DNA from: Chlamydiales bacterium
GTDB lineage: Bacteria > Chlamydiota > Chlamydiia > Chlamydiales > Criblamydiaceae
DNA: 31,975 nucleotides
Assembly (NCBI GenBank): GCA_024233575.1
Contig: JACKPN010000020.1
Coordinates: 1-31,975, forward strand
Reading direction: 5' to 3'
Every line of letters begins with the position of its first letter. Within the stretch, counting starts at the first letter, position 1. This document shows, piece after piece, positions 23,915 through 31,975 of the stretch. The notes below the pieces were generated by a model. The model searched no databases. It was not told the origin of the DNA and saw only the letters and a list, made by a program, of their open reading frames with translations. The translations under genes were made by a program, and so were the position numbers.

Positions 23915-25514
23915 CATCCATAACATCATCCTGATTGAAGAAGCGGAAATCCATTTCGACGAAGGGTTTAACGTCCTTTCCGGAGAAACCGGGTCAGGCA
24001 AGTCAGCGATCATGAGCAGCCTTGCCCTTGTCGTTGGCACGCGCGCCGACACATCATTGCTTCGCCGCGGCGCCGACCGCGGATATGTCGAAGCGGCTTT
24101 TGATATTGCAAATTCACCGATGCTCCACTCCGTGCTTGATAACGCAGGAATTACGATTGCCGAAGAAGAATATCTCATCATCCGTCGCGAGCTTTCTTCA
24201 TCAGGTAAAAGCCGCGCTTTCATCAATAATCAGATGGCCAACCTTGCGCTACTTCGCAACGTGGGCAATCATCTGGTAGAGATTGTCGGCCAACATGCGA
24301 ACCAGCAGCTCTTCTCTACAGAGAACCATAGGCAGATCCTAGATACCTTTGGCTCTATCTCTGGTGACGCTGTTGCATTTCAAAGCAGCTGGAACGAAGA
24401 ACAGCGTTGCCGGCATCAACTCGACGACCTCACAGCTAACGAAGCATCGCGTTTGCGGACGATGGAGATGTATCGTAACGAACTTGATGAGATTAGCAGC
24501 GCAAATCTCCAAGAAAGCGAAGAGGACGAGCTCTTCAACGAGTATACTCTGCTGACCAATGCTGAAGAGCTAGCGCAAAAAACACAAACGCTATGCGACA
24601 CTCTAATCGACGGCGAACAGCCGTTGCTTCCCGCACTGACTCAAAGCAAAATCCTGCTCTCTTCTCTTGCGGAGATTGACCCCGCGCTCGACGAATCTGC
24701 TAAGAGCTATCAGGACGCCCTTGTTAACCTCGAAGAGGTTGCCCGCACTCTTAGAAATTATTTAGGCAACATCAATCATGATCCGATACGCGCCGATCAG
24801 GTTAATAACAGACTGTCGCTCATCAATAAGCTGAAAAAGAAATATGGAGCAACCATATCAGATGTACTCCAATATGAACAGGAGACGCTGCAAAAGCTGG
24901 AACTGCTTGAAAGTGCGGAGTACAACATCGACGAGTTGCGCGAACGTTTGCAGCAATTAGAGAAAAAGAACAATGCAGCAGCGCTAGTATTAACGGAAAA
25001 ACGATATGAAGCCGCACGTAAGCTGGAAGTTGCGTTGACGCAGGAGCTGCAATCGTTAAATATGCCCAAAGCATCCTTAACGGTCCAAATATCGACGCAG
25101 CAAAGGACAAAAAGCGGCGATGATGCCGTAGAATTCTATATGCAGCCGAACGTCGGAGAGAAAATGGTATCCGTCCGCGACTGCGCCAGCGGCGGCGAGC
25201 TGTCGCGTCTTCTTCTTGCAGTCCAGACGCTCCTTACCGGTAAAGCCGGAAAATCAACGTTAGTATTCGACGAAGTAGATGCGAATATCGGTGGCGAAAC
25301 GGCTGCTGTCGTCGGAAAAAAACTTAAGACGATCGGTAAAGGTCATCAGGTTCTCTGCATCACTCACTTCCCGCAAGTAGCAAAGCAGGCTGACCATCAC
25401 ATCCAAATTGCCAAGATTGAGCGTGACGGACGCACGATAACACAAGTAACCCCTTTAGCCTCAGAAGAGCGCGACCATGAACTTGCGCGAATGGCCGGTT
25501 TTGCCACTGTCTAA
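23898..25514 (+). CDS. recN: DNA repair protein RecN
   Basis: RecN is an SMC-like ATPase acting early in double-strand break repair. The 538-residue protein starts with LKQINIHNIILIEEAEIHF and Walker A (LSGETGSGKSAIMSSLALV, about residues 29-47). It continues through a coiled-coil middle (about residues 155-380), then the ABC signature CASGGELSRLLLAVQTLL and Walker B with STLVFDEVDANIGGETAA, ending with CITHFPQVAKQADHHI. Length is close to the usual 550-560. The ATG lies inside the end of the preceding gene. Confidence 0.96.
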   Translation: MLKQINIHNIILIEEAEIHFDEGFNVLSGETGSGKSAIMSSLALVVGTRADTSLLRRGADRGYVEAAFDIANSPMLHSVLDNAGITIAEEEYLIIRRELSSSGKSRAFINNQMANLALLRNVGNHLVEIVGQHANQQLFSTENHRQILDTFGSISGDAVAFQSSWNEEQRCRHQLDDLTANEASRLRTMEMYRNELDEISSANLQESEEDELFNEYTLLTNAEELAQKTQTLCDTLIDGEQPLLPALTQSKILLSSLAEIDPALDESAKSYQDALVNLEEVARTLRNYLGNINHDPIRADQVNNRLSLINKLKKKYGATISDVLQYEQETLQKLELLESAEYNIDELRERLQQLEKKNNAAALVLTEKRYEAARKLEVALTQELQSLNMPKASLTVQISTQQRTKSGDDAVEFYMQPNVGEKMVSVRDCASGGELSRLLLAVQTLLTGKAGKSTLVFDEVDANIGGETAAVVGKKLKTIGKGHQVLCITHFPQVAKQADHHIQIAKIERDGRTITQVTPLASEERDHELARMAGFATV

Positions 25515-25671
25515 TCGAAATTTTTCATGCCAACTTTTTTTGCCCCTTTTGTATCTTGAGTTCTAAAGACTTAAAGCCAGACAAACAAAGCGTGGCTGTT
25601 GACGCAATCATAAGGCTCTATTAAAAGAAAAATTGTGGGCAAAAGAAGGACCTTTACCCCCGGAGTACCTA

Positions 25672-26598
25672 ATGATAAAGAAACTGTCTTTCATCATTAC
25701 CTCGACATCTCTATTACTTGTATTTCCGTTGCTTGCTGATATCGACGACGATATCTACGGAATGGAAGAGCTTGTCGATCCTTCTCAAGAAGGAGGCGCA
25801 TTTGAACTTCAGTTCAATGCCGATCTGATTTCCGGCATGAACATCAATGAAGAGGGATACAATGGGCAAAACCTTACGTTTGATGAACTGAGCGCTCTAC
25901 TCCGTATGGTCTTTTACTACGATCCTTGTAATCGCGAGGCGCTGTACATTACAGGCAACTACTCCTACACAAAGCTGTGGTGGGAGCAAAATCCTCTGGT
26001 ACACCGTAAATACTACAATACCGGAGGTATCGCTCTCGGTTTCTTTTCCAACCGTCTATGCGATTGGATCTGGCAAGGACAGGCAGAATGGACTCTCGAT
26101 CTTGACCACCCGCAGTTCGACCGCTATTCAACATACGATTTGTTACTATGGGGAAAGTATGAATATGACCCTTGCACACACCTCCACGTCGGTGTCATTG
26201 TGCAAACCGGCATGAAGCGGGACCGCGTTTATCCGATCATCGGCTTCGACCGCGCGCTGACTGACAAAATCGACCTTAATGTCGTATTTCCGGTCAATAT
26301 GTCATTGGTGTACAACATGACTGAACAGTTCCGCCTTGAGGCTGGAACACGCTTTTTCAGCAACCGCTATCGCGGCGCTCCTGATGACCCGCAACCCGAG
26401 TCGGTTATCGGCTTCACTAACACCGGCTTTGAACTGGGTGCGACGTATGAATGCGAAAGGCAGTATCGCTTTAACATCCACGCAGGATACACGATGGGCG
26501 GCGACTTAAGAATTGCCAACGCCAACAATGACAATCCTGTCCACTATGATTTAGGAAGTTCTTTTTACTGGGGCGGCGAAGCAGCAATCTCATTTTGA
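25672..26598 (+). CDS. Putative outer-membrane beta-barrel protein
   Basis: The 308-residue product starts with a signal peptide (MIKKLSFIITSTSLLLVFP, cleavage likely after LLA at about residue 23). The mature part shows alternating aromatic and polar residues typical of beta-strands (ALYITGNYSYTKLWW, then IALGFFSNRLCDWIWQGQAE and YDLLLWGKYEYDP) and ends in a Phe (GGEAAISF), the classical signal for barrel insertion. The family is not recognised beyond this; four cysteines recur in paired contexts (YDPC twice). GGAG lies 7 bases before the chosen ATG; an in-frame GTG further upstream would add a non-signal extension. The 157-base gap upstream (25515-25671) contains TTGACG at 25599 but no convincing -10. 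The 3' end overlaps the converging SDR gene by 34 bases. Confidence 0.75.
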   Translation: MIKKLSFIITSTSLLLVFPLLADIDDDIYGMEELVDPSQEGGAFELQFNADLISGMNINEEGYNGQNLTFDELSALLRMVFYYDPCNREALYITGNYSYTKLWWEQNPLVHRKYYNTGGIALGFFSNRLCDWIWQGQAEWTLDLDHPQFDRYSTYDLLLWGKYEYDPCTHLHVGVIVQTGMKRDRVYPIIGFDRALTDKIDLNVVFPVNMSLVYNMTEQFRLEAGTRFFSNRYRGAPDDPQPESVIGFTNTGFELGATYECERQYRFNIHAGYTMGGDLRIANANNDNPVHYDLGSSFYWGGEAAISF

Positions 26599-27488
26599 TT
26601 GGGATTCAACACTGCTTCAAGGGCATTTTCTAAATATGGATATTTGAAAGCATAACCCGATTGCTGCAATTTTTCCGGCACCACCCTAGCGCTGCTCAAA
26701 AGCAATTCATCAGCCATCTCTCCAAATAGAAGACGTGCGGCAAATGCCGGCACTGGAAACACCGTCGGCCGTCCCAAGAAACTGCCCAACGTTTCCGTAA
26801 ATTCTTGATTCGTCAACGGCTGCGGGCTTACTGCGTTAACAGGACCAGATAGCGATTCCTTTTCCAAAGCAAATAAAAAAATATCAACTAAATCTGGTAA
26901 TGCAATCCAGCTCATGTACTGCTGTCCCGTTCCCAGTATTCCACCCAACCCCATCTTAAATGGCGGCAACATCCGTTTAAGCGCTCCTCCATGACCGGAA
27001 AGGACAATGCCAATACGCAATACCACAACGCGAGTCCCTCCTGAAGAAACTGCAGTCTCCCAGTCTTGGCATACTTTGCTAAGAAAAGCACTGCCCGGGG
27101 CGGAATTTTCTGTTAACGGTTCATTTCCGCGATCTCCATAGTAACCGATAGCAGAGGCGTTAATCCAAACATGCGGCTTCTTACGCAGCTTTGCGACGGT
27201 ACTAGATAACAGCATCGTACAGTTAACTCGGCTATCATGAATATTTTTCTTTTTATCATCACTCCAACGGCCGGAAGCGACATTTTCTCCGGCGAGATTA
27301 ATGATAGCATCCACGCCTTCGATCTGATCCGGATCAAGCTGTTGCTGCTCAGGATCCCAAAAGACCGCCTCTGGCCCTGTAAGGTTTTTTTTGCGTACTA
27401 AGGTAATCACCTGGTGCCCCTTTTTTTCAAGAGCATCAACGAGCGCATGACCAATCAAACCGGAAGCACCGGCAATCAATATTTTCAC
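26565..27488 (-). CDS. TIGR01777-family NAD(P)-dependent epimerase/SDR (YfcH-like)
   Basis: A 307-residue extended short-chain dehydrogenase of the TIGR01777/YfcH type. The N-terminus has the nucleotide-binding motif ILIAGASGLIGHALVDAL; then come INLAGENVASGRWSDDKKK, the active-site region NASAIGYYGDRG, VVLRIGIVLSGHGGALKRM, and the C-terminal DUF1731 block TEFTETL-like (TNQEFTETLGSFLGRPTVFP) with a VVPEKLQQSGYAFKYP tail. The substrate is unknown across the family. The start is GTG, with AGAGG six bases upstream. It lies 12 bases downstream of the peroxiredoxin-like gene, so the two form an operon. Confidence 0.92.
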   Translation of the reverse strand: MKILIAGASGLIGHALVDALEKKGHQVITLVRKKNLTGPEAVFWDPEQQQLDPDQIEGVDAIINLAGENVASGRWSDDKKKNIHDSRVNCTMLLSSTVAKLRKKPHVWINASAIGYYGDRGNEPLTENSAPGSAFLSKVCQDWETAVSSGGTRVVVLRIGIVLSGHGGALKRMLPPFKMGLGGILGTGQQYMSWIALPDLVDIFLFALEKESLSGPVNAVSPQPLTNQEFTETLGSFLGRPTVFPVPAFAARLLFGEMADELLLSSARVVPEKLQQSGYAFKYPYLENALEAVLNPNQNEIAASPPQ

Positions 27489-27500
27489 AATTTTCCTCTT

Positions 27501-28082
27501 TTATGCGATATCACATGCTTCTGGCGGCATCCAATGCGCATCCTTTCCTTCCCATTTGACATTACAACCGATCGGATTGGTCTTGGTGACGGAAATCTGT
27601 TTTCCTGCCAAATGCTCTTCAAGAGCGCGTTCAAGGTCATTGACGGTAACCGCTGAAGCATTGCGCGGACTGTCGACTCCCCTTCCAGTATAGATCAACT
27701 TGCGATCTTTATCAAAAATATAGAAGTGCGGCGTACGCAATGCCCCATATTTTTTGGCGATTTCCTGCGTTTCGTCATACAGATAGACCCAAGGAAATTT
27801 ATTCTTCTCCATTCTGGAGACCATATGAGCGAAGTCATCTTCAGGGTAGGTATGTTTACTGTTGGAGTTGATTCCAACAAAGCGGACGCCTTCATCCTGA
27901 AAGCGCTCAACGGTTTTTCTGGTCAGCTCGTCTGAACCGATCACATAGGGACAGTGATTACAGGTAAAAAAAATCACGAGAATAGGCGCACCTGAAAAAT
28001 CGGAAAGGGAATATATTTTGCCGTCAGTCGCGGGAAGGCGGAAATCAGGAGCTTGGTCACCGATATCAAGAGTGAAAGCCAT
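27501..28082 (-). CDS. Thioredoxin/peroxiredoxin-like protein (PRX_like family)
   Basis: A 193-residue protein with the AhpC/TSA-type thioredoxin fold. GDQAPDFRLPATDGKIYSLSD opens the domain, followed by ILVIFFTCNHCPYVIGSDEL with a CNHC pair where peroxiredoxins have one Cys. Then come GINSNSKHTYPEDDF, the cis-Pro block GALRTPHFYIFDKDRKLIYTG and a C-terminal GCNVKWEGKD. The C-terminal Cys (IGCNVKW) is a family feature. Members are assigned reductase or peroxidase roles only by similarity; no signal peptide is seen. The start has GGAGG 5 bases upstream and a strong promoter (28105-28133). Confidence 0.88.
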   Translation of the reverse strand: MAFTLDIGDQAPDFRLPATDGKIYSLSDFSGAPILVIFFTCNHCPYVIGSDELTRKTVERFQDEGVRFVGINSNSKHTYPEDDFAHMVSRMEKNKFPWVYLYDETQEIAKKYGALRTPHFYIFDKDRKLIYTGRGVDSPRNASAVTVNDLERALEEHLAGKQISVTKTNPIGCNVKWEGKDAHWMPPEACDIA

Positions 28083-28104
28083 CGGACCTCCATTTTTTTA
28101 TTAC

Positions 28105-28133
28105 ACCATAGGTCACATAAGAATATGTGTCAA
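28105..28133 (-). promoter_or_regulatory. Promoter for the peroxiredoxin-like/SDR operon
   Basis: A perfect TTGACA and TATGGT (4 of 6) are separated by 17 bases on the minus strand. The -10 ends about 22 bases before the ATG. The -35 lies 4 bases from the -35 of the divergent gatCAB promoter. Confidence 0.62.
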
Positions 28134-28137
28134 AAAC

Positions 28138-28166
28138 TTGCATATTTTTTTTATCAAGCGTATACT
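28138..28166 (+). promoter_or_regulatory. Promoter for gatCAB
   Basis: TTGCAT (3 of 6) and TATACT (5 of 6) are separated by 17 bases that include a T8 run, followed about 25 bases later by the gatC ATG. The good -10, exact spacing and position just upstream of the operon support it; the -35 is weak. Confidence 0.55.
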
Positions 28167-28190
28167 AATCCACTAAAATTGAGGTTTCCA

Positions 28191-28496
28191 ATGTCAAATT
28201 TAAATCGTGAAAGTGTTGAAAAACTCACAGAGCTGTGCCGTATTGAATGCACAGAAGCGGAAGTCGAAGCGCTTCTTAAAGATTTAAAAAGCATTCTTGA
28301 CTACATCGATCAACTCCAAGAGGTAGACACTAGCAATGTCGAACCGTGCAATCATGTACTTGCTGAAATACACAATGTGATGCGTGACGACATCGTCGGC
28401 GAAACGATGCCAAGAGAGGTGTTTCTTGCTAACGCTCCATCACATACCGGCGGCATGATCAAAGTACCCCCTGTGATTTCCAAGAATAAAGGATAA
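28191..28496 (+). CDS. gatC: Asp/Glu-tRNA amidotransferase subunit C
   Basis: GatC is the small stabilising subunit of the GatCAB complex, which converts Glu-tRNA(Gln) and Asp-tRNA(Asn) to the amidated forms. The 101 residues match the family: NRESVEKLTELCRIECTEAE, then LLKDLKSILDYIDQLQEVD, with the conserved VEP-x-NHV and RDD segments and the C-terminal FLANAPSHTGGMIKVPPVI. The frame is open upstream, but ATG at 28191 has GAGG six bases ahead and gives the family N-terminus. It is first in gatC-gatA-gatB, with 3 bases to gatA. Confidence 0.94.
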   Translation: MSNLNRESVEKLTELCRIECTEAEVEALLKDLKSILDYIDQLQEVDTSNVEPCNHVLAEIHNVMRDDIVGETMPREVFLANAPSHTGGMIKVPPVISKNKG

Positions 28497-28499
28497 ATT

Positions 28500-29954
28500 A
28501 TGCATAACCTGTCAGCAAGAGAGATCAGAGACCTATTCGTTAAAGGTGAAAAAAGCGCTGTCGAAATTACAGAATATTTTTTAAAACGCATCGACACCTA
28601 CAATCCGCAAGTGGGCGCATTTCTTGTTGTTCTCCGCGACCGTGCGCTAGCGCAAGCCAAGCGGCTGGATGAAAAGCGCGCTGCGGGAAAGCCTTTAGGC
28701 AAGTTGGCCGCAGTACCTGTTGCTATCAAAGACAATATCCATATCAAAGGCGAGATCTCCACTTGTGCGTCCAAGTTCCTGACCAACTACCGCGCTCCCT
28801 TTGCAGCAACTGTTGTCACTCTTTTGGAAGATGAAGACGCTATCCTGATCGGCAAGACCAACCTCGACGAATTTGCTATGGGCTCATCGACAGAAAACTC
28901 TGCCATGCACCCTACGCAGAATCCTTGGGATCTGAAATGCACTCCCGGCGGCTCTTCCGGAGGCTCTGCTGCTGCTGTCGCTGCGCGCATGTGTCCGATA
29001 GCCCTCGGCAGCGATACCGGCGGATCGATACGCCAGCCGGCTTCATTCTGCGGTATTGTCGGCTTCAAGCCTACATATGGGCGCGTCTCGCGTTACGGCC
29101 TTGTCGCTTTTGGATCCTCTTTAGATCAAATCGGCCCTCTAACGACCAATGCACAGGACGCCGCGCTCGTCATGGAGATCCTCGGCAAACATTGCGAGCA
29201 TGATTCAACAAGCCTTCCGCTGCCTGCTGAAGATTACTTAGGCAGGATCAACGGCGACATGAAAGGCGTCAGCATCGGCGTTCCTTGGCAGTTCCTTGAC
29301 GACTTGGATCAAGAGGCGCGGCAGATCTTTGAGCAGGCGATTGACGTCTATAAAAAGCTCGGCGCCAACATCGTTGAAGTTAATCTTGACCTCCTTAAAT
29401 ATTCCATCGCCGTCTACTATATCCTCGCTACCGCTGAGGCATCGACGAACCTTGCACGCTTCGACGGCGTCCGCTATGGCGTCAGAAGTCCAAAAGCGCA
29501 CACCTTGCGCGAAGTATACGATCTATCAAAAGAAGAGGGTTTTGGCCCGGAAGTCAAACGCCGTATTTTGCTAGGTACATATGTTCTCTCTTCAGGATAT
29601 CAGGACGCCTACTACAAAAAGGCGCAGCGCGTGCGTACATTAATGATCCAGAAATACCAGGAGGCGTTTGAAAAATGCGCCTTCATTGCGATGCCTGTTA
29701 CGCCGTTCACGGCGTTCGAATGCGGATCAATCCAAGATCCTGTGCAGATGTACCTGCAAGATATTTATACTATCTCAGCCAACCTCGCCGGTCTTCCGGC
29801 AGTAAGCGTTCCTTGCGGTTTCTCCAAGGGAGGAAAACCTTACGGTCTGCAACTTCTCGGTCCGCAGAAGCATGATGCCGCTGTTCTGACCGCCGCTAAT
29901 GCCTTCGAACAGGCAGCGTCGCAATTTTTCGCAATCCCGGAACTTGTCAAGTAG
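28500..29954 (+). CDS. gatA: Asp/Glu-tRNA amidotransferase subunit A
   Basis: GatA is the amidase subunit that releases ammonia from glutamine for GatB. The 484-residue protein has the amidase-signature triad: Lys77 (PVAIKDNIHIKG), Ser152 in the glycine-serine block TPGGSSGGSAAAVAA, and the nucleophile Ser176 in GSDTGGSIRQPASFCG. Conserved KPTYGRVSRYGLVAFGSSLD and the C-terminal ANLAGLPAVSVPCGF are also present. Length is typical (about 485). It follows gatC by 3 bases and precedes gatB by 12. The gatCAB order is that of C. trachomatis CT002-CT004 as I recall it. Confidence 0.97.
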   Translation: MHNLSAREIRDLFVKGEKSAVEITEYFLKRIDTYNPQVGAFLVVLRDRALAQAKRLDEKRAAGKPLGKLAAVPVAIKDNIHIKGEISTCASKFLTNYRAPFAATVVTLLEDEDAILIGKTNLDEFAMGSSTENSAMHPTQNPWDLKCTPGGSSGGSAAAVAARMCPIALGSDTGGSIRQPASFCGIVGFKPTYGRVSRYGLVAFGSSLDQIGPLTTNAQDAALVMEILGKHCEHDSTSLPLPAEDYLGRINGDMKGVSIGVPWQFLDDLDQEARQIFEQAIDVYKKLGANIVEVNLDLLKYSIAVYYILATAEASTNLARFDGVRYGVRSPKAHTLREVYDLSKEEGFGPEVKRRILLGTYVLSSGYQDAYYKKAQRVRTLMIQKYQEAFEKCAFIAMPVTPFTAFECGSIQDPVQMYLQDIYTISANLAGLPAVSVPCGFSKGGKPYGLQLLGPQKHDAAVLTAANAFEQAASQFFAIPELVK

Positions 29955-29966
29955 GAGCAAAAAAAC

Positions 29967-31424
29967 ATGAGCCACCACAATCGCTGGGAAACCATAATCG
30001 GACTTGAGATCCATTCCGAGCTGAACACCAAATCGAAGCTATTCAGCGTTGCTCCGAACCGCTTCGGCGATGAGCCGAACACCAACATCACTGAAGTGTG
30101 CACTGGCCAACCCGGCGCGCTGCCTGTTCTCAATAAAGAAGCGGTACGCAAAGCTGTCCAGCTTGGCTGCGCCCTTGAAGCCGACGTACAGAAATTCAGT
30201 AAGTTTGACCGTAAATCCTATTTTTATCCGGATAGTCCTCGGAATTTCCAGATCACCCAGTTCGACCAGCCGATCATTCTCGGAGGTACCGTGATCGCTG
30301 AAGTCGACGGAGAAGAACATGCGTTTGCTGTTAACCGCGTGCACCTCGAAGATGATGCCGGCATGCTCAAGCACTTCTCCACCTTTGGCGGCGTCGACTA
30401 CAATCGCGCCGGCGTCCCACTGGTTGAGATCGTTTCCGAACCCTGCATCCACAGCCCGCAGCAAGCGATGGCTTATGCAATGGCGATCAAAGCGATTCTG
30501 CAATATATCGATGCCTCCGACTGTAACATGGAAGAAGGGCATCTACGCTTCGATGCTAACATCTCTGTCCGCCTCAAAGGAGAACAAGGGTTCAGAAATA
30601 AGATCGAAATCAAAAATATGAACTCATTCAGCAATATGGGCATGGCGCTGGAGGCAGAAATCAAAAGGCAGATCGCCGCTTATGAAAGCAATCCCGACAT
30701 GGATCCTAATGATGTTATTCAACAGGCAACATACCGCTGGGATCCCGACCGCAGCGAGACTGTGCTCATGCGCCGTAAGGAAGAAGCGATGGACTATCGT
30801 TACTTTCCCGAACCGGATCTTGTCCCGATTATCCTAACCGACGCCTACATTGAAGAGATTCGTGCAGCCCTGCCGGAGCTACCGCTGCAACGCGAGCGCC
30901 GCTATGTCAGCGAGCTGGCGTTGACACCGCATAATGCATTCATCCTCACTAGCGATAAACCCCTTGCCGACTACTTTGAAATAGCGCTACAGACCTGCGA
31001 GAATGCCCGCAGCCTCTGCAACTGGCTGGTCATTGAATTTGCCGGACGCCTCAAGGAAAGCGGCAAATCGATCATCGATCTGGGCATCAAACCCGATCAT
31101 GTTGCCCATCTGGTCAACATGATCGATAGCGGTACGATCACCGGGAAGATTGCAAAATCGGTCGCTGATGATATGGTCGCCAATCCCGGTAAAGATCCCC
31201 AGGAAATTGTTAAGGAGAACCCCGATTATCAACCTCTCAATGACCAAGGCGAGATCGAATCCATGGTGGATAAAGTCCTTGCCGAAAACGCTCAGTCGGT
31301 CGCCGACTTCAAAGCAGGAAAGGATCGTGCCTTCGGCTTCCTCGTCGGTCAAGTAATGAAGCTATCCCGCGGGAAGGCGGCACCGGAAATCGTCAATCAG
31401 CTCTTAAAAGATAAGATTCAATAA
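29967..31424 (+). CDS. gatB: Asp/Glu-tRNA amidotransferase subunit B
   Basis: GatB binds the mischarged tRNA, activates it with ATP and transfers ammonia. The 485 residues carry the N-terminal kinase-like catalytic part: GLEIHSELNTKSKLFS, CTGQPGALPVLNKEAV, then FDRKSYFYPDSPRNFQITQF and the block GVPLVEIVSEPCIHS. Later blocks are MEEGHLRFDANISVR and EIKNMNSFSNMGMALEAEI. The C-terminal YqeY-like tail domain with GKAAPEIVNQLL binds tRNA. Length matches the family. About 30 bases after its stop lies the end of an IS1-like element. Confidence 0.97.
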   Translation: MSHHNRWETIIGLEIHSELNTKSKLFSVAPNRFGDEPNTNITEVCTGQPGALPVLNKEAVRKAVQLGCALEADVQKFSKFDRKSYFYPDSPRNFQITQFDQPIILGGTVIAEVDGEEHAFAVNRVHLEDDAGMLKHFSTFGGVDYNRAGVPLVEIVSEPCIHSPQQAMAYAMAIKAILQYIDASDCNMEEGHLRFDANISVRLKGEQGFRNKIEIKNMNSFSNMGMALEAEIKRQIAAYESNPDMDPNDVIQQATYRWDPDRSETVLMRRKEEAMDYRYFPEPDLVPIILTDAYIEEIRAALPELPLQRERRYVSELALTPHNAFILTSDKPLADYFEIALQTCENARSLCNWLVIEFAGRLKESGKSIIDLGIKPDHVAHLVNMIDSGTITGKIAKSVADDMVANPGKDPQEIVKENPDYQPLNDQGEIESMVDKVLAENAQSVADFKAGKDRAFGFLVGQVMKLSRGKAAPEIVNQLLKDKIQ

Positions 31425-31454
31425 CCAACCTAATAAAAACTAAGGATTAAAACA

Positions 31455-31975
31455 TGGGTAGTCCTAAACATGTAATGCTAGCCTAGCATTGTAGTCGCAA
31501 ATAAAATATTTAATCATCCCTATATGGTTCTCTAGCTTTTTGGAAAACGAAAGCGTCTTACGCACTAATCTTGAACATCGTTGCCTAAGCGTGTTATTAA
31601 ATCTTTCAATATAGCTCGTCTTTCCAGACTCTTTTCCGACAGGTTGATGTTGCCCAAAAGGAAGGACTTCGTAGTAGATTGAGAACTTATCCGTGTAAAA
31701 GAGGGCTTTTTTTTTAAATCTTCGGGAAGCTTAGATAAAAGACATTCAGCTGATTTTTTGTCTCTTTTCCCGACATGCATAGCTAGTACTTGTCTTGTTG
31801 CACTATGAAAAACCAGCCATAACCACTGAAGATTTTTCTTGTTTCCAACATAACTCCATTGCTCATCTAGCTCGACAACAGCAACTTCAAAGTCTTCATC
31901 TTCAATAACATCAGCATTTAGATTTTCAGGAAGCTCTTCTATTATTTCATCCATAAATTTTAACAGCCAGGGCAT
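31455..31975 (-). mobile_element. IS1-family insertion sequence (one end; continues past window)
   Basis: The transposase gene below and A+T-rich, gene-free sequence just after gatB mark an IS1-family element. Its 3' terminus is probably near 31455, where GGGTAGTCCTAAACATG begins about 30 bases after the gatB stop; IS1-type ends often start with GG. The other end and the target duplication lie outside the window, so the border is inferred. A 17-base near-palindrome (8-bp arms) sits at 31474-31490, within the last codons of the transposase. Confidence 0.6.
31464..31975 (-). CDS. IS1-family transposase, -1 frame break at an A9 tract (5' end outside window)
   Basis: The upstream frame (31975 to about 31707) reads VVELDEQWSYVGNKKNLQWL, matching IS1 InsB EMDEQWGYVG with the first catalytic Asp. 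After LPEDLKKK the frame runs into unrelated residues and stops at 31565. Moving one base back at the A9 run (31707-31715 as T on the plus strand) restores the family sequence: ALFYTDKFSIYYEVLPFG with the second Asp, then SYIERFNNTLRQRCSRL with the catalytic Glu, then RKTLSFSKKLENHI, ending ICDYNARLALHV at a TAG at 31464-31466. Full activity therefore needs a -1 shift or transcriptional slippage; otherwise this is a pseudogene. The N-terminal zinc-finger part lies beyond the window. Confidence 0.85.

Noticed and set aside
1..31975. tRNA, rRNA or CRISPR arrays
   Set aside because: Gaps between genes were read on both strands; no cloverleaf, ribosomal sequence or regular spaced repeats were seen.

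Overview
The window looks like chromosomal DNA of an amoeba-associated ('environmental') chlamydia. No single gene proves this. The evidence is gene order plus content: a GlyS-type glycyl-tRNA synthetase beside dnaG, rodZ next to rnhC (RNase HIII), and gatCAB all resemble gene neighbourhoods I recall from Chlamydia trachomatis. Predicted host-targeted proteins and an Inc-like membrane protein fit the same picture. The housekeeping genes are visibly richer in G+C than the segment from about 9.8 to 14.1 kb. Family or species cannot be fixed from the sequence alone.

Layout. 1-3.9 kb: 3' part of glyS (cut by the window edge), then a converging dnaG/DCC-protein pair. 4.1-4.8 kb: two short minus-strand genes, one with an Inc-like bilobed hydrophobic domain and one secreted and cysteine-rich. 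5.0-9.8 kb: a tight plus-strand operon recD2, phospholipase-D-like protein, dapB, dapA, closed by a hairpin terminator. 9.9-14.1 kb: an A+T-rich accessory island on the minus strand. It holds a 794-residue protein with leucine-rich-like repeats and a eukaryotic-type HECT ubiquitin-ligase domain, a 402-residue protein with the hallmarks of a Dbl-homology RhoGEF domain, and a decayed plus-strand reading frame. 14.1-16.2 kb: a large unrecognised protein. 16.3-18.3 kb: a metallophosphoesterase overlapping a FlhF-like SRP-family GTPase with degenerate G2/G3 motifs. 18.4-20.9 kb: a membrane protein, two tandem MarC-family proteins and truA. 20.9-22.4 kb: rodZ overlapping a DUF368 polyprenyl-phosphate translocase gene. 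22.6-25.5 kb: rnhC, a one-TM protein, recN. 25.7-28.1 kb: an outer-membrane beta-barrel candidate converging on a TIGR01777 SDR gene and a thioredoxin/peroxiredoxin-like gene. 28.2-31.4 kb: gatC-gatA-gatB. 31.45 kb to the end: an IS1-family element whose transposase frame is broken at an A9 tract.

How the genes work together. dapA/dapB (meso-diaminopimelate synthesis), rodZ (cell-shape scaffold) and DUF368 (undecaprenyl-phosphate recycling) all serve peptidoglycan and division. recD2, recN, dnaG and rnhC serve DNA replication and repair. glyS, gatCAB and truA serve translation.

The most exciting part is the accessory island. A HECT E3 ligase and a DH-type RhoGEF are eukaryotic signalling enzymes, and here they are neighbours on one strand. 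They are best read as type III effectors aimed at host ubiquitin and Rho-GTPase pathways; delivery and activity are inferred, not shown.
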